Shown: positions 1 to 7,741 of the stretch, one piece after another
Layout of the letters: the number at the start of each line of letters is the position of its first letter
Numbering within the stretch: position 1 is the first letter of the stretch
From: an uncultured Peptoniphilus sp.
GTDB lineage: Bacteria > Bacillota > Clostridia > Tissierellales > Peptoniphilaceae
DNA length: 64,000 bases
Assembly (NCBI RefSeq): GCF_943913915.1
Contig: NZ_CALUAA010000002.1
Span: 105,510 to 169,509, forward strand
Direction: 5' to 3'
Program-made: the position numbers and the translations under genes
The notes under the pieces: generated by a model
The model's database searches: none
Told to the model about the DNA's origin: nothing
What the model saw: the letters and a program-made list of their open reading frames with translations, nothing else

Positions 1-180
1 GTCAATAATGCCGATGTCCATGTTGCGGTCATTTTTCAGCATGCTGTAGCCGGGGTTAATGGTAATGCCCCGCTTTTGTTCTTCTTTTAAAGTATCCAGA
101 TCGACGCCGGTCAGGGCCTTTAAGAGCGTGGTCTTTCCGTGATCCACGTGGCCTGCCGTGCCGACGATGACGTTTTTCAT
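1..180 (-). CDS. selB: Selenocysteine-specific elongation factor SelB, N-terminal part
   Basis: Only the first 60 codons are in the window; the gene runs off the left edge. The translated start carries the GTPase P-loop [10 protein letters not shown] near residues 10-19, followed by a switch I region with RGITI, as in SelB. SelB delivers Sec-tRNA to UGA codons that carry a SECIS hairpin, replacing EF-Tu. The start at 180 is preceded by AGGTGAT, which overlaps the end of selA, so selA and selB are probably translationally coupled and co-transcribed leftward with the LysR gene. EF-Tu/SelB paralogy alone would leave some doubt, but the position directly after selA makes SelB the clear choice. 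Confidence 0.93.
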   Translation of the reverse strand, partial: MKNVIVGTAGHVDHGKTTLLKALTGVDLDTLKEEQKRGITINPGYSMLKNDRNMDIGIID

Positions 181-184
181 AGTA

Positions 185-1582
185 TCACCTCATACAGTCG
201 AAGGCGTCGACGATGATCTTAATGTCCCCTTTTTGCAGCGTGCGCGGATCTAAAAGTAAATGATCTTTGGCGATGCGCCCGATAATGGCTGGTTCGTGCA
301 TTCTGAGGGCGTGTTCCAATTGGGAAGCGGAGCAGTTTTTATCCTCTACGCTTACTACGTAAGTGTCCAAAGTTTCGCCGGGGCAGGAGCCGCCGCCGAT
401 TTGGCTCTTATCTTCGACGACTTTCGCCCTATAGCCTAAGCGAATCAGTTCGTCTCTTAAAGCTTCGGCTTCGCCTTTAATTTCATCGAGAGATTTCGTG
501 ATCATGGCGAGAGTGGGAATTTCTTCCCGCGCGGCCTTGGGATTGCGATAAGATTCCAGAGTCGCCTCGAGAGCGGCAAAGCTCATTTTATCCATGCGGA
601 CCACTCGCGCCAGGGGATGGCGCTTCATGCGGTCGATGTATTCTTTTTTGCCGATGGCGATCCCCGCCTGAGGACCGCCTAATAATTTATCTCCGCTGAA
701 GAGAACGAGATCGGCGCCGGAGGCCAAAGCTTCCCGAACGGTGGGCTCATGAATGCCTACGTCGGAGAGGGAATCCATCAGGCCGCTTCCCAAGTCGTAA
801 ATCAAGGGAAGATCGTGCTTATCGGCGATGGCCCTGAGTTCTGCGAGCTCCACTTCTTGAGTAAAGCCCACCACTTTAAAATTACTGGTGTGGACCTTTA
901 AGATTACGTCGGCCTCGTCCGATGCGGCTGCCACTTCGTAATCTTTCGGATGAACTTTATTGGTAGTGCCGATTTCTTTTAAATGGGCGCCGGAGAGTTC
1001 GATAATCTCGGGGATTCTGAAAGACCCGCCGATTTCCACAAGCTCTCCGCGGCTTACCACTACTTCGCCGCCATCTGTTAGGGCGCTGATGGCGAGGAGC
1101 ACGGCCGATGCATTGTTGTTGACCACCATGGCGTCTTCTGCACCTGTAATATCGCGAACGAGCCCGCTTAAAATATCGTGGCGGCTGCCCCTGCGTCCTT
1201 CGTCGATGGCGTATTCCAAATTCGCATAAGAGGGTGTGAGTTTTTCAACACGCTCCAGCGCCTTTCGGCTCAATAGGGAGCGACCCAGATTCGTATGCAA
1301 AATGACGCCGGTTGCGTTAATCACCGGTCGCAAATTCGGCGTCATCTGATCGTTTATTTTGCTGTAAATGCGCTTTTGAATTTCCTCTAACGAAGCGAGG
1401 GATTCAAGAGGTGATTCATCTTCTGCGTTGAGAATATCCCGGCGCACTGAATCGATGGCCTCCCGTACGGCGTCTTTGAGCGCCACGGCATCCATATTTT
1501 CAGCTTTCAAACTTTCGAGTACATCGTTAACCTGGGGAAGTCTCCGCAGGTAATTTGATTTTTCCTTCATTGATATAGTCAT
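185..1582 (-). CDS. selA: L-seryl-tRNA(Sec) selenium transferase SelA
   Basis: At 465 residues it has normal SelA length. SelA is a PLP enzyme that converts Ser-tRNA(Sec) to Sec-tRNA(Sec) using selenophosphate. The PLP-lysine motif [12 protein letters not shown] is present (Lys299), as are the [15 protein letters not shown] block near residue 88 and the RRGSRH block near 130. Its ATG overlaps the TGA of the upstream LysR gene by four bases, and its end is followed within 5 bp by selB. The three genes therefore form a compact leftward operon. The other Sec genes, selD, yedF and the Sec tRNA, are all within 11 kb, which supports the call. Confidence 0.96.
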   Translation of the reverse strand: MTISMKEKSNYLRRLPQVNDVLESLKAENMDAVALKDAVREAIDSVRRDILNAEDESPLESLASLEEIQKRIYSKINDQMTPNLRPVINATGVILHTNLGRSLLSRKALERVEKLTPSYANLEYAIDEGRRGSRHDILSGLVRDITGAEDAMVVNNNASAVLLAISALTDGGEVVVSRGELVEIGGSFRIPEIIELSGAHLKEIGTTNKVHPKDYEVAAASDEADVILKVHTSNFKVVGFTQEVELAELRAIADKHDLPLIYDLGSGLMDSLSDVGIHEPTVREALASGADLVLFSGDKLLGGPQAGIAIGKKEYIDRMKRHPLARVVRMDKMSFAALEATLESYRNPKAAREEIPTLAMITKSLDEIKGEAEALRDELIRLGYRAKVVEDKSQIGGGSCPGETLDTYVVSVEDKNCSASQLEHALRMHEPAIIGRIAKDHLLLDPRTLQKGDIKIIVDAFDCMR

Positions 1583-2490
1583 TTCGATTCCACCTTGTCG
1601 TGAATGTATTTTTTAAAGGCCTGTGCCGGTAGAGACAAGACCGTATTCTTATTCCATACCATATAGAAATCTCGGCTCATATTCAACTCTTTAATCTTAA
1701 AGATCAAGTAATTGCGGGCTTCATAGTTTTCATAGGCTGAAATCTTCGAGATGACGGAGATCCCCAAACCGTATTCCACGCATTTTTTAATGGATTCGAT
1801 ATGAGTTAAGAGAGCGCTCATGCCCCATTGATAACTGGAATAACCGAGCTTTTCCACTTCTTTTTCAAATTGACGACGGGTAGCGGATCCTTCTTCTCGC
1901 CAAATGAAGTTTTCTCCTAAAATTTCTTTAATACTGATGGTCTTATCTTTTTTGTACATAGCCATGTATTTCTCATTTTTAGGACAGATTAAAACGAGAG
2001 GATCGGTGAGAACCTTTTGGGATCCGAGGGCGGCGTTGGGTTTTTTACCTAAAAACCCCAAATCTCCTTGACCGGCCAATAGATTATTTTCCACAATGTC
2101 GCTGTCCGATTGGTCGATAAAGAAGCGGACGAAGGGGTTTTCTTCCCTAAAATCCAGTAGATGTTTCGGCAGCCAGGATTCTCCGATAACGGAGGAAACC
2201 TGCATGGAGAGAACGCCGGCAATATCTTCCCGCACGTCTTTTTTTACTTCTCGAAGTGCTTCGTCTCGTATGTTCATAAGCTCCACAGCGTAGCTGTAAA
2301 GCTTTTTGCCGTCTTCTGTAAGTACCGCTTCACCACGATTACGATTGAGCAAGATAACGCCAAGCTCCTTTTCCAAGCTGATGACGTGAGCGGAAATGGT
2401 CGGCTGGGTTAAAAAGGCGGCGTCTGCTGCACGGGAAAAGCTTTTGTATTTAACGACGTTGACAAAAGCGTTGATCTGTTTGAAGTCCAT
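1579..2490 (-). CDS. LysR-family regulator linked to selenium genes
   Basis: A 303-residue LysR-type regulator. The N-terminal winged helix-turn-helix (about residues 3-60, containing FSRAADAAFLTQPTISAHV) is followed by a periplasmic-binding-fold effector domain. The ATG is preceded by AGGAGG. It is the first gene of the leftward selA-selB operon, with a 4-bp overlap into selA, and is divergent from the proline reductase genes. LysR regulators at this position beside selAB are known in clostridia as selenium-metabolism-associated LysR proteins. Whether it controls the sel genes, the prd genes or both is inference from the divergent layout. The effector cannot be read from the sequence. Confidence 0.85.
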   Translation of the reverse strand: MDFKQINAFVNVVKYKSFSRAADAAFLTQPTISAHVISLEKELGVILLNRNRGEAVLTEDGKKLYSYAVELMNIRDEALREVKKDVREDIAGVLSMQVSSVIGESWLPKHLLDFREENPFVRFFIDQSDSDIVENNLLAGQGDLGFLGKKPNAALGSQKVLTDPLVLICPKNEKYMAMYKKDKTISIKEILGENFIWREEGSATRRQFEKEVEKLGYSSYQWGMSALLTHIESIKKCVEYGLGISVISKISAYENYEARNYLIFKIKELNMSRDFYMVWNKNTVLSLPAQAFKKYIHDKVESK

Positions 2491-2782
2491 AGAAACCTCC
2501 TGGCTGTTAATGGCTGAATGTAAATTATGTTATAGGCATTTTATTGCATTACGTAAAGAAGATAGTATCTATATTTTAACATAGGAAACCCTCCAAACGG
2601 ATGTATCGATACTTTATATACGAGGGCTGGCCGCATAGCGAAAATCAATAGGCCACATCCTTATAAAACCCGGGGTGCATCGCAAGAAAATGTCGACACT
2701 GAATCGCAAAGCGGAAAAATCGAGTATAGATTTTAGTAATACAATTCCGCGAAGATAGAAAAAGTTTATCGATAAAATGAAT
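2491..2782. other. Intergenic region between the LysR gene and the prd genes
   Basis: About 290 bp without a credible gene separates the divergent LysR gene and the first prd promoter. It holds short dyads such as GATAGTATC near 2562 that could be LysR operator half-sites, but no confident operator can be named. The leftward promoter for the LysR-selA-selB operon must lie here; no strong consensus pair was found. Confidence 0.4.
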
Positions 2783-2811
2783 TTGACCTCAAAAATTTAA
2801 CTTGATATAAT
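2783..2811 (+). promoter_or_regulatory. Sigma-A type promoter of the short prdA duplicate
   Basis: TTGACC at 2783-2788 and TATAAT at 2806-2811 are separated by 17 bp. The same arrangement, with much of the flanking sequence, recurs upstream of the full prdA at 3634-3662, so the promoter was duplicated with the gene start. The roughly 90-nt leader that follows holds two hairpins, GGCGCAG/CTGCGCC (2830-2852) and GTCGAA/TTCGAC (2863-2882), before the AGGAGG site. Confidence 0.8.
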
Positions 2812-2900
2812 CCCAATGTAAGAATAAATGGCGCAGATGCATATACTGCGCCCTTTGATTCAGTCGAAATAATCTATTCGACATTCATTAGGAGGTTATT

Positions 2901-3323
2901 ATGTCTATTACTCAAGAAACTGCAATGCAACATAAAGACGATCCTGCAGTTACCTGCTGTCGTTTTGAAGCCGGTCAGTCCGTCGAAGCTTCCACTTTGG
3001 AAGACCCCGCCATTTTCGCCGACCTTGAAGATTCCGGTCTTCTCGAAATCACCGACGAAACATTAACCATCGGCGAAGTTATCGGTGCAAAACTTAAAGA
3101 AACCGTCGATTCCTTAACACCCTTAACAAAAGATCTTGTAGAAGATCTTCCCGAAACACCCCTCGGCGAAGAAGGCGAAGAAGAAGCTGAAGCAGCTGAA
3201 GGTGAACCGCAATTTGAAACCGTTCCGGTTGCACAAGGTTCTGCACCTGTCGTTACAGGGTATGCAACTCTGAAGATCGCTAAGGGCGAAAACATCGAAA
3301 TCTCTTTCCCGGTATACGGTTGA
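2901..3323 (+). CDS. Free-standing PrdA N-terminal domain paralogue
   Basis: A 140-residue protein that aligns end to end with the first ~140 residues of the full PrdA encoded 460 bp downstream. The first 85 residues differ at only about ten positions, and TCCRFEAG and IAKGENIEISFPV are kept. It then stops at TGA (3321-3323), where PrdA continues into its Gly-rich linker. It has its own promoter, AGGAGG ribosome site and a strong terminator at 3547-3584, so it is a separate transcription unit. The acidic, Ala/Glu-rich stretch at residues 85-115 has diverged from PrdA. Function is unknown; it could be an extra subunit of the reductase or a decaying duplicate, although the intact frame and signals argue against decay. 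Confidence 0.85.
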   Translation: MSITQETAMQHKDDPAVTCCRFEAGQSVEASTLEDPAIFADLEDSGLLEITDETLTIGEVIGAKLKETVDSLTPLTKDLVEDLPETPLGEEGEEEAEAAEGEPQFETVPVAQGSAPVVTGYATLKIAKGENIEISFPVYG

Positions 3324-3546
3324 TTGAAAAACCCTAAGTGGTTTCCTTCAATAGAATAGAGGGCAATAGATCGATTCAGAGAGCCTATTTATTTATCTAT
3401 AGTCTATTTTAAATGGATATAGATGAAAATACCAGACTATCGGCATTACCGATAGATAAATATTTTGAATAGAAAATGCCTTTTTCTAGGAAAAAAATTA
3501 TTTAACAAACGTTGATAATTAAACGATCCATAGACGGAGAAGGGAA

Positions 3547-3584
3547 AAAACGGGAAAAGAGAATCAGCTCATTTCCCGTTTTTT
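3547..3584 (+). terminator. Rho-independent terminator after the short prdA duplicate
   Basis: AAACGGGAAA and TTTCCCGTTT form a long stem around a loop of about 13 nt, followed by a T-run. A weaker hairpin without a T-run (TTGAA..AAACC/GGTTT..TTCAA, 3324-3351) lies directly after the stop codon. Together they separate this transcript from the main prd operon. Confidence 0.8.
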
Positions 3585-3633
3585 CATAAAAAAATACGGC
3601 GGGTTAAAAAGTTTTTTATACTTTTTGACGTAT

Positions 3634-3662
3634 TTGACCTCATTTTCATCTGTTGATATAAT
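3634..3662 (+). promoter_or_regulatory. Promoter of the main prd operon
   Basis: TTGACC at 3634-3639 and TATAAT at 3657-3662 with a 17-bp spacer. Elements and part of the spacer match the promoter of the short duplicate at 2783. The leader (about 3670-3780) can fold into TTGAGT/GACTCAA and GAGATG/CATCTC hairpins before AAAGGAGGAAG. No sigma-54 type -24/-12 pair was seen, so a PrdR-like enhancer-activator arrangement is not evident here. Confidence 0.8.
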
Positions 3663-3781
3663 TGTGTCACAACGTTGAGTTAATCGGATCCGATAGACTC
3701 AATCGTTTAACGGATGGAAATTGTTCGATCCGATGGAGATGTGATTCATCGCATCTCGATTAGCAAAAAAGGAGGAAGAAT

Positions 3782-5671
3782 ATGTCTATTACCAAAGAAA
3801 CGGCAATGCAGCATGCAAATGATCCTGCTGTAACCTGTTGCCGATTCGAAGCCGGTGAAGTCGTTGAGCCTTCTACATTAGAAGACCCGGCGATTTTTCC
3901 CGACCTGGAAGACACAGGTTTGTTGGAAATCACCGACGAAACCCTCACTATCGGCCAAGTTATTGGTGCGAAACTTAAGGAAACGGTTGATTCTTTAACC
4001 CCCTTAACAAAGGATTTAGTAGAAGATCTTCCCGAAGTTCCCTTCGGTGAAGAGTCCGCAGAAGAAGAAGCTCCCGCAGAAGAAGCACAAGCTCCCGTAG
4101 CAGAAGCAGCAGCTCCTGCAGCAGCACCTTCCGTAGGAGGCTATGCTAACATTAAGATCGCTAAGGGCGAAAACATCGAAATCAGCTTCCCCGTAGTAGG
4201 TGGCTCCGGTGTAGGCGCAGGCGCTCAAGCAGCAGCTGCAGGTGCACAAGCTCCCGCAGAACTCGCTAAAGACGAATTTGTTGAAGGTGAAACTCACGAA
4301 ATTCGTCATTTAAGAAAAGACTACTACACCATCGAAAAGGTAGAAAGAGGTCCCGAAACCAAGTTTGACGGAACTACTCTCTACATTCGTGAAGGCATCG
4401 AACAAGAAGTTATCGATTCTCAAGAACTCGTTAAAGATTTCAAGATCGACATCATTACGCCCGACCGTTACGATGAGTACTCCGAAACCATTATGGACGT
4501 TCAACCGATCGCTACGAAAGAAGAAGGCGAATTAGGTTCAGGCGTTACCCGCGTTCTCGACGGTGTCATTATGATGTTGACCGGTACCGACGAAGGTGGC
4601 GTACAAATCGGTGAATTCGGTTCTTCGGAAGGCGAAATGGACAGAAACATTATGTTCGGTCGTCCCGGCAGCCCGGATAAAGGCGATATCTTTGTTAAGT
4701 GCGAAGTAACCATTCAAGCAAAGACCAACATGGAACGTCGTGGACCCATGGCCGCTCACCACGCAGCCGATCACATGACCGATGAAATCCGTAACGCTCT
4801 GAAAGAATACGAAGCAACCCCTGCTCGCTCTGAGGAATTCTCTCACGTTCGTAAAGACGGTCGCAAGAAAGTCCTTATTATCAAGGAAATCATGGGTCAA
4901 GGCGCAATGCACGACAACTTATTGCTCCCCGTAGAACCCTGTGGTTGGTTAGGCGGCAAGCCGAATGTCGACTTGGGTAACCTTCCGATTATGCTTTCTC
5001 CGCTCGAAATTTTAGACGGCGGTGTTCACGCATTAACCTGTATCGGGCCGGCTTCCAAGGAAATGTCCAGACACTACTTCAGAGAACCTTTGGTACTCGA
5101 AGCGTTGGCTGACGACGAAGTCGACTTATTAGGTGTATTGCTCGTCGGCTCCCCGCAAGCAAACACTGAAAAATTCTATGTATCCAAACGTCTTGGTATG
5201 ACCGTTGAAGCTATCAACCCCGACGGTGTTATCATCACCACCGAAGGTTTCGGTAACAACCATATCGACTTCGGTTCTCACCACGAACAAGTAGGTCTTC
5301 GCGGTATCCCCGTTGTCGGCATGAGCTTCTGTGCTGTACAAGGTGCACTCGTAACCGGTAACCAATACATGGTAGCTATGGTTGATAACAACAAGTCCAG
5401 ACAAGGTATTGAAAACGAAATTCTCGAAAACAACACCCTCTGTGAAGAAGACGCAATCCGCGCATTGGCTATGTTGAAGAACCAAATGGCAGGCGAAGAA
5501 GTTAAAGCTCCGGAACGTAAATGGAACCCGAACGTTAAGCTCAACAACGTTGACTTAATCAAGGAACAAACCGGTCGCGAATTTGAACTGTTAGATAACG
5601 AAACCGTCTTGAAGATGAGCAAGAAACGTCGTGAAATCTACGAAAAGGACGAAGCAGGAGAAGACGAATAA
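3782..5671 (+). CDS. prdA: D-proline reductase proprotein PrdA
   Basis: A 629-residue proprotein of D-proline reductase, which reductively opens D-proline to 5-aminovalerate with the selenoprotein PrdB. In the characterised Clostridium sticklandii enzyme, PrdA is cleaved at a cysteine that becomes a pyruvoyl group. Here Cys420 sits in HALTCIGPASKE at the matching position, predicting fragments of about 419 and 210 residues. The N-terminal ~140 residues are shared with the short paralogue upstream. A Gly/Ala-rich linker (140-160) precedes the core, which contains QIGEFGSSEG (275-284) and MGQGAMHDN (371-379). It starts the operon behind a consensus promoter and AAGGAGG. Codon use is strongly biased, as expected of a highly expressed gene. 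Confidence 0.97.
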   Translation: MSITKETAMQHANDPAVTCCRFEAGEVVEPSTLEDPAIFPDLEDTGLLEITDETLTIGQVIGAKLKETVDSLTPLTKDLVEDLPEVPFGEESAEEEAPAEEAQAPVAEAAAPAAAPSVGGYANIKIAKGENIEISFPVVGGSGVGAGAQAAAAGAQAPAELAKDEFVEGETHEIRHLRKDYYTIEKVERGPETKFDGTTLYIREGIEQEVIDSQELVKDFKIDIITPDRYDEYSETIMDVQPIATKEEGELGSGVTRVLDGVIMMLTGTDEGGVQIGEFGSSEGEMDRNIMFGRPGSPDKGDIFVKCEVTIQAKTNMERRGPMAAHHAADHMTDEIRNALKEYEATPARSEEFSHVRKDGRKKVLIIKEIMGQGAMHDNLLLPVEPCGWLGGKPNVDLGNLPIMLSPLEILDGGVHALTCIGPASKEMSRHYFREPLVLEALADDEVDLLGVLLVGSPQANTEKFYVSKRLGMTVEAINPDGVIITTEGFGNNHIDFGSHHEQVGLRGIPVVGMSFCAVQGALVTGNQYMVAMVDNNKSRQGIENEILENNTLCEEDAIRALAMLKNQMAGEEVKAPERKWNPNVKLNNVDLIKEQTGREFELLDNETVLKMSKKRREIYEKDEAGEDE

Positions 5672-5674
5672 TCA

Positions 5675-5938
5675 ATGGAAAAGCTTAGATATATTTCTAC
5701 GGAAACGTATTTGGAAGGCATAATTGTTCACTTGACCGACGTCGCGGTTACGATCGATTTCAAAGGCCGGATGGGTCAGTTGAAGGTACCCCTTCGCTAT
5801 ATCATTTCCGACGATCCGCTTCAAGAAGGAATGGAAGTCGGTTTGATGATGACCATTCCGGAAGTTATTAACCCTGAGGTTAATGAAGGATATAAGCGAA
5901 ATATCGAGCTTAGACGTGAAAGAGGTCTTCTGGACTGA
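5675..5938 (+). CDS. Small conserved protein encoded between prdA and prdB
   Basis: An 87-residue protein starting 3 bp after the prdA stop, so it is surely co-translated with prdA. It has no transmembrane segment. The middle reads like a small beta-rich domain (VAVTIDFKGRMGQLKVPLR), followed by an acidic loop and a charged C-terminal helix. Small proteins occupy this slot in several clostridial prd clusters, and it resembles the family named CBO2463/CBO2479 (recognition from memory). The position suggests a role in folding, maturation or assembly of the PrdA/PrdB complex, but this is inference. Confidence 0.85.
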   Translation: MEKLRYISTETYLEGIIVHLTDVAVTIDFKGRMGQLKVPLRYIISDDPLQEGMEVGLMMTIPEVINPEVNEGYKRNIELRRERGLLD

Positions 5939-5960
5939 GTTTCTTTAAGGAGGAAACAGA

Positions 5961-6686
5961 ATGAAGCTTACAACCGTAAAAGGCTTGCAATCTGAGATCT
6001 TCGTTCCCATTACCCCGGACCCCGTATGGGCCCCGGTTAAGAAGGAATTGAAAGATATGCGAGTCGCTATTGCGAGTGCTGCGGGCATTCACTTAAAAAC
6101 CCAAGAGCGTTTTAACCTGGCCGGTGACACGACTTATCGTGAAATCCCCGGTGACGCACAAGACGATGAGTTAATGGTATCCCACGGTGGTTACGACAAC
6201 TCTGACGTTAACAAAGACATCAACTGTATGTTCCCCATCGACAGATTGAGAGAGCTTGCAGATGAAGGATTTATTAAAGAAGTAGCACCGTTCCACTACG
6301 GATTTATGGGCGGCGGTGGTGACCAAGAAGCGTTCACCAACAAAACCGGTCCTGAAATTGCTCAAAAACTTAATGATGAGGGTGTAGATGCAGTTATCCT
6401 CACCGGTGGCTGAGGTACCTGTCACCGCACCGCGACAATTGTTCAACGTGCGATAGAGGAATCGGGTATTCCTACCATCTTGATCGCTGCATTACCTCCG
6501 GTTGTCCGTCAAAACGGATCCCCGCGTGCCGTTGCTCCTCGTGTACCGATGGGCGCTAACGCCGGTGAACCCCATAACGTCGAAATGCAACATGGCATTT
6601 TGAAGGCAACCTTAGAGCAATTAGTTGAAATTCCGAGCGCAGGTAAAATTGTACCCCTGCCCTTCGAATATATCGCTCACGTATAA
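5961..6686 (+). CDS. prdB: D-proline reductase selenoprotein subunit PrdB (UGA = Sec151)
   Basis: The frame runs from the ATG behind AAGGAGG through an in-frame TGA at 6411-6413 to TAA at 6684-6686, giving 241 residues. The TGA lies in GG-U-GTCHRTA, the family's redox motif, where Sec attacks the proline ring. Reading on gives the expected C-terminal half with VPLPFEYIAHV. An automatic caller would split or truncate the gene here. A SECIS-like hairpin follows the UGA, and the Sec machinery (selA, selB, selD, Sec tRNA) is all close by. It lies between the small gene and prdD in the prd operon. Confidence 0.97.
6414..6452 (+). promoter_or_regulatory. SECIS-like hairpin following the prdB UGA
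   Basis: CGCAC (6426-6430) pairs with GTGCG (6448-6452), closing a 17-nt loop; the stem begins 13 nt after the UGA. Bacterial SECIS elements sit within the coding sequence just downstream of UGA and are bound by SelB. Stem position fits, but no folding calculation was possible, so the exact shape is uncertain. Confidence 0.55.
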
Positions 6687-6707
6687 AATAACTGTTGGAG
6701 GGATAGA

Positions 6708-7451
6708 ATGGAAGACATTCAAAAACGTCGTTTAGTGGTTCGCGCTTTCCACGCAAATGAGGTAGAGTTCGGCAAAAAACCCGCTATGGTTGACGGCAAA
6801 TTTACAGTAGTAGACCATGCCGAAAATAGTAGCGAGCTCGTCGTGAAATCGACGGTCGAAATATTAAAGCCTCATGAACACGATCGGGAAGTAAACACTA
6901 TCATGGACGTTATCCCTATCTCAACAAAAGTACTTGGCAGATTAGGCGAGGGTGTAACACACACCCTTACCGGCTGCTACGTTGTACTGACAGGTGTCGA
7001 TGAAGACGGCCGTCAGATCGGTGAATTCGGTTCATCGGAAGGTAACCTACAGGAACAACTTTATCTCGGCAGACGGGGGACCCCGGGCGAAGATGATGTG
7101 ATCATCCACATCGACGTTCTTGTCAAAGGCGGTCAGCCTTTCAGCCGTGAGCTTGCCAATGCGGCGTTCCAAGTTGCCGAAGATTATATTCAACCTATTC
7201 GAAAGATGATGAAAGAGTTAAACGGTGCAAAAGCCGATGAGTCTCACGATTATTATGATATCGAGAGAAAAGGCGGTATGAAGGTCGTGCTACTGAAACA
7301 AATCGCCGGCCAAGGCGCCATGTACGATAATATGATCTTCCCTTCGGAGCCCTCGGGCTTTGACGGACTTTCCATTATCGACATGTACAATATGCCCGTT
7401 TATTTGACGCCGAATGAATACCGAGACGGTGCCATTCGCGCACTTGTATAA
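6708..7451 (+). CDS. prdD: Proline reductase cluster protein PrdD
   Basis: A 247-residue paralogue of the PrdA core. It matches PrdA from roughly residue 240 to 417, sharing QIGEFGSSEG, the KxxGQGAMxDN block and the NxPVxLxPxE block. It ends in GAIRALV at exactly the point where PrdA has GGVHALTC, so it lacks the pyruvoyl-forming cysteine and everything after it. PrdD proteins belong to prd operons, but their biochemical role is not established. The start follows GGAGGGATAG. No separate prdE-like gene is found in this cluster. Confidence 0.9.
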   Translation: MEDIQKRRLVVRAFHANEVEFGKKPAMVDGKFTVVDHAENSSELVVKSTVEILKPHEHDREVNTIMDVIPISTKVLGRLGEGVTHTLTGCYVVLTGVDEDGRQIGEFGSSEGNLQEQLYLGRRGTPGEDDVIIHIDVLVKGGQPFSRELANAAFQVAEDYIQPIRKMMKELNGAKADESHDYYDIERKGGMKVVLLKQIAGQGAMYDNMIFPSEPSGFDGLSIIDMYNMPVYLTPNEYRDGAIRALV

Positions 7452-7507
7452 ATAAAATAATTAATAAGGATGCCGAGATCTTCGTCGATTTATTATCAGG
7501 ATTATGG

Positions 7508-7513
7508 TATGAT
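7508..7513 (+). promoter_or_regulatory. Extended -10 promoter of the Sec tRNA
   Basis: TGGTATGAT is an extended -10 element (TATGAT at 7508-7513) about 58 bp upstream of the tRNA 5' end. The -35 region (TCGATT, 17 bp upstream) is weak. The promoter lies in the loop of a long imperfect inverted repeat: AATAAGGAT and CCGAGATCT near 7462-7481 against AGACCTCGG and ATCCTTATT at 7526-7549. Readthrough from prdD is an alternative source of the tRNA. Confidence 0.5.
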
Positions 7514-7570
7514 ACCTATTGAGGGAGACCTCGGTTCTTTATCCTTATTTATATTTCTTTTCATAAACCT

Positions 7571-7668
7571 GGGAGCAGATAGGTGTCTGGTGTGCCTCGC
7601 GGTCTTCAAAACCGTTGTGAGAAGTTCGAAGCTTCTTGGGTGGGTTCGATTCCCACATGTTCCCGCCA
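7571..7668 (+). tRNA. selC: tRNA-Sec (UCA), CCA encoded
   Basis: A 98-nt tRNA with the long variable arm typical of tRNA(Sec). The acceptor strands GGGAGCA/TGTTCCC pair, and the discriminator base is G. The anticodon stem CGGT/ACCG encloses a 7-nt loop whose central triplet is TCA (7606-7608), able to read UGA. The T-arm GTGGGTTCGATTCCCAC is intact and CCA is encoded at 7666-7668. It lies between prdD and prdF on the same strand, inside the proline reductase cluster. This explains how the window can decode prdB. Confidence 0.95.
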
Positions 7669-7741
7669 TTTTTACATAAATGGTAACGGGTCTTATGTTA
7701 TGAAATGGGAAAATGTTTTTATAGTTGTAAGGAGGATCATA

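Noticed and set aside
3321..3323. The TGA ending the short prdA duplicate read as selenocysteine
   Set aside because: Readthrough adds only eleven unrelated codons before TAG. No redox motif is present, a hairpin follows directly, and the gene ends within a few residues of a natural domain boundary.
3782..7451. Glycine or sarcosine reductase complex
   Set aside because: PrdA and GrdE are related, but the cleavage context at residue 420, the GGUGTCHR motif of PrdB and the adjoining proline racemase fit D-proline reductase only.
7583..7741. N-terminal extension of the proline racemase
   Set aside because: The extension would translate the Sec tRNA. The ATG at 7742 has a strong ribosome site and matches the family start.
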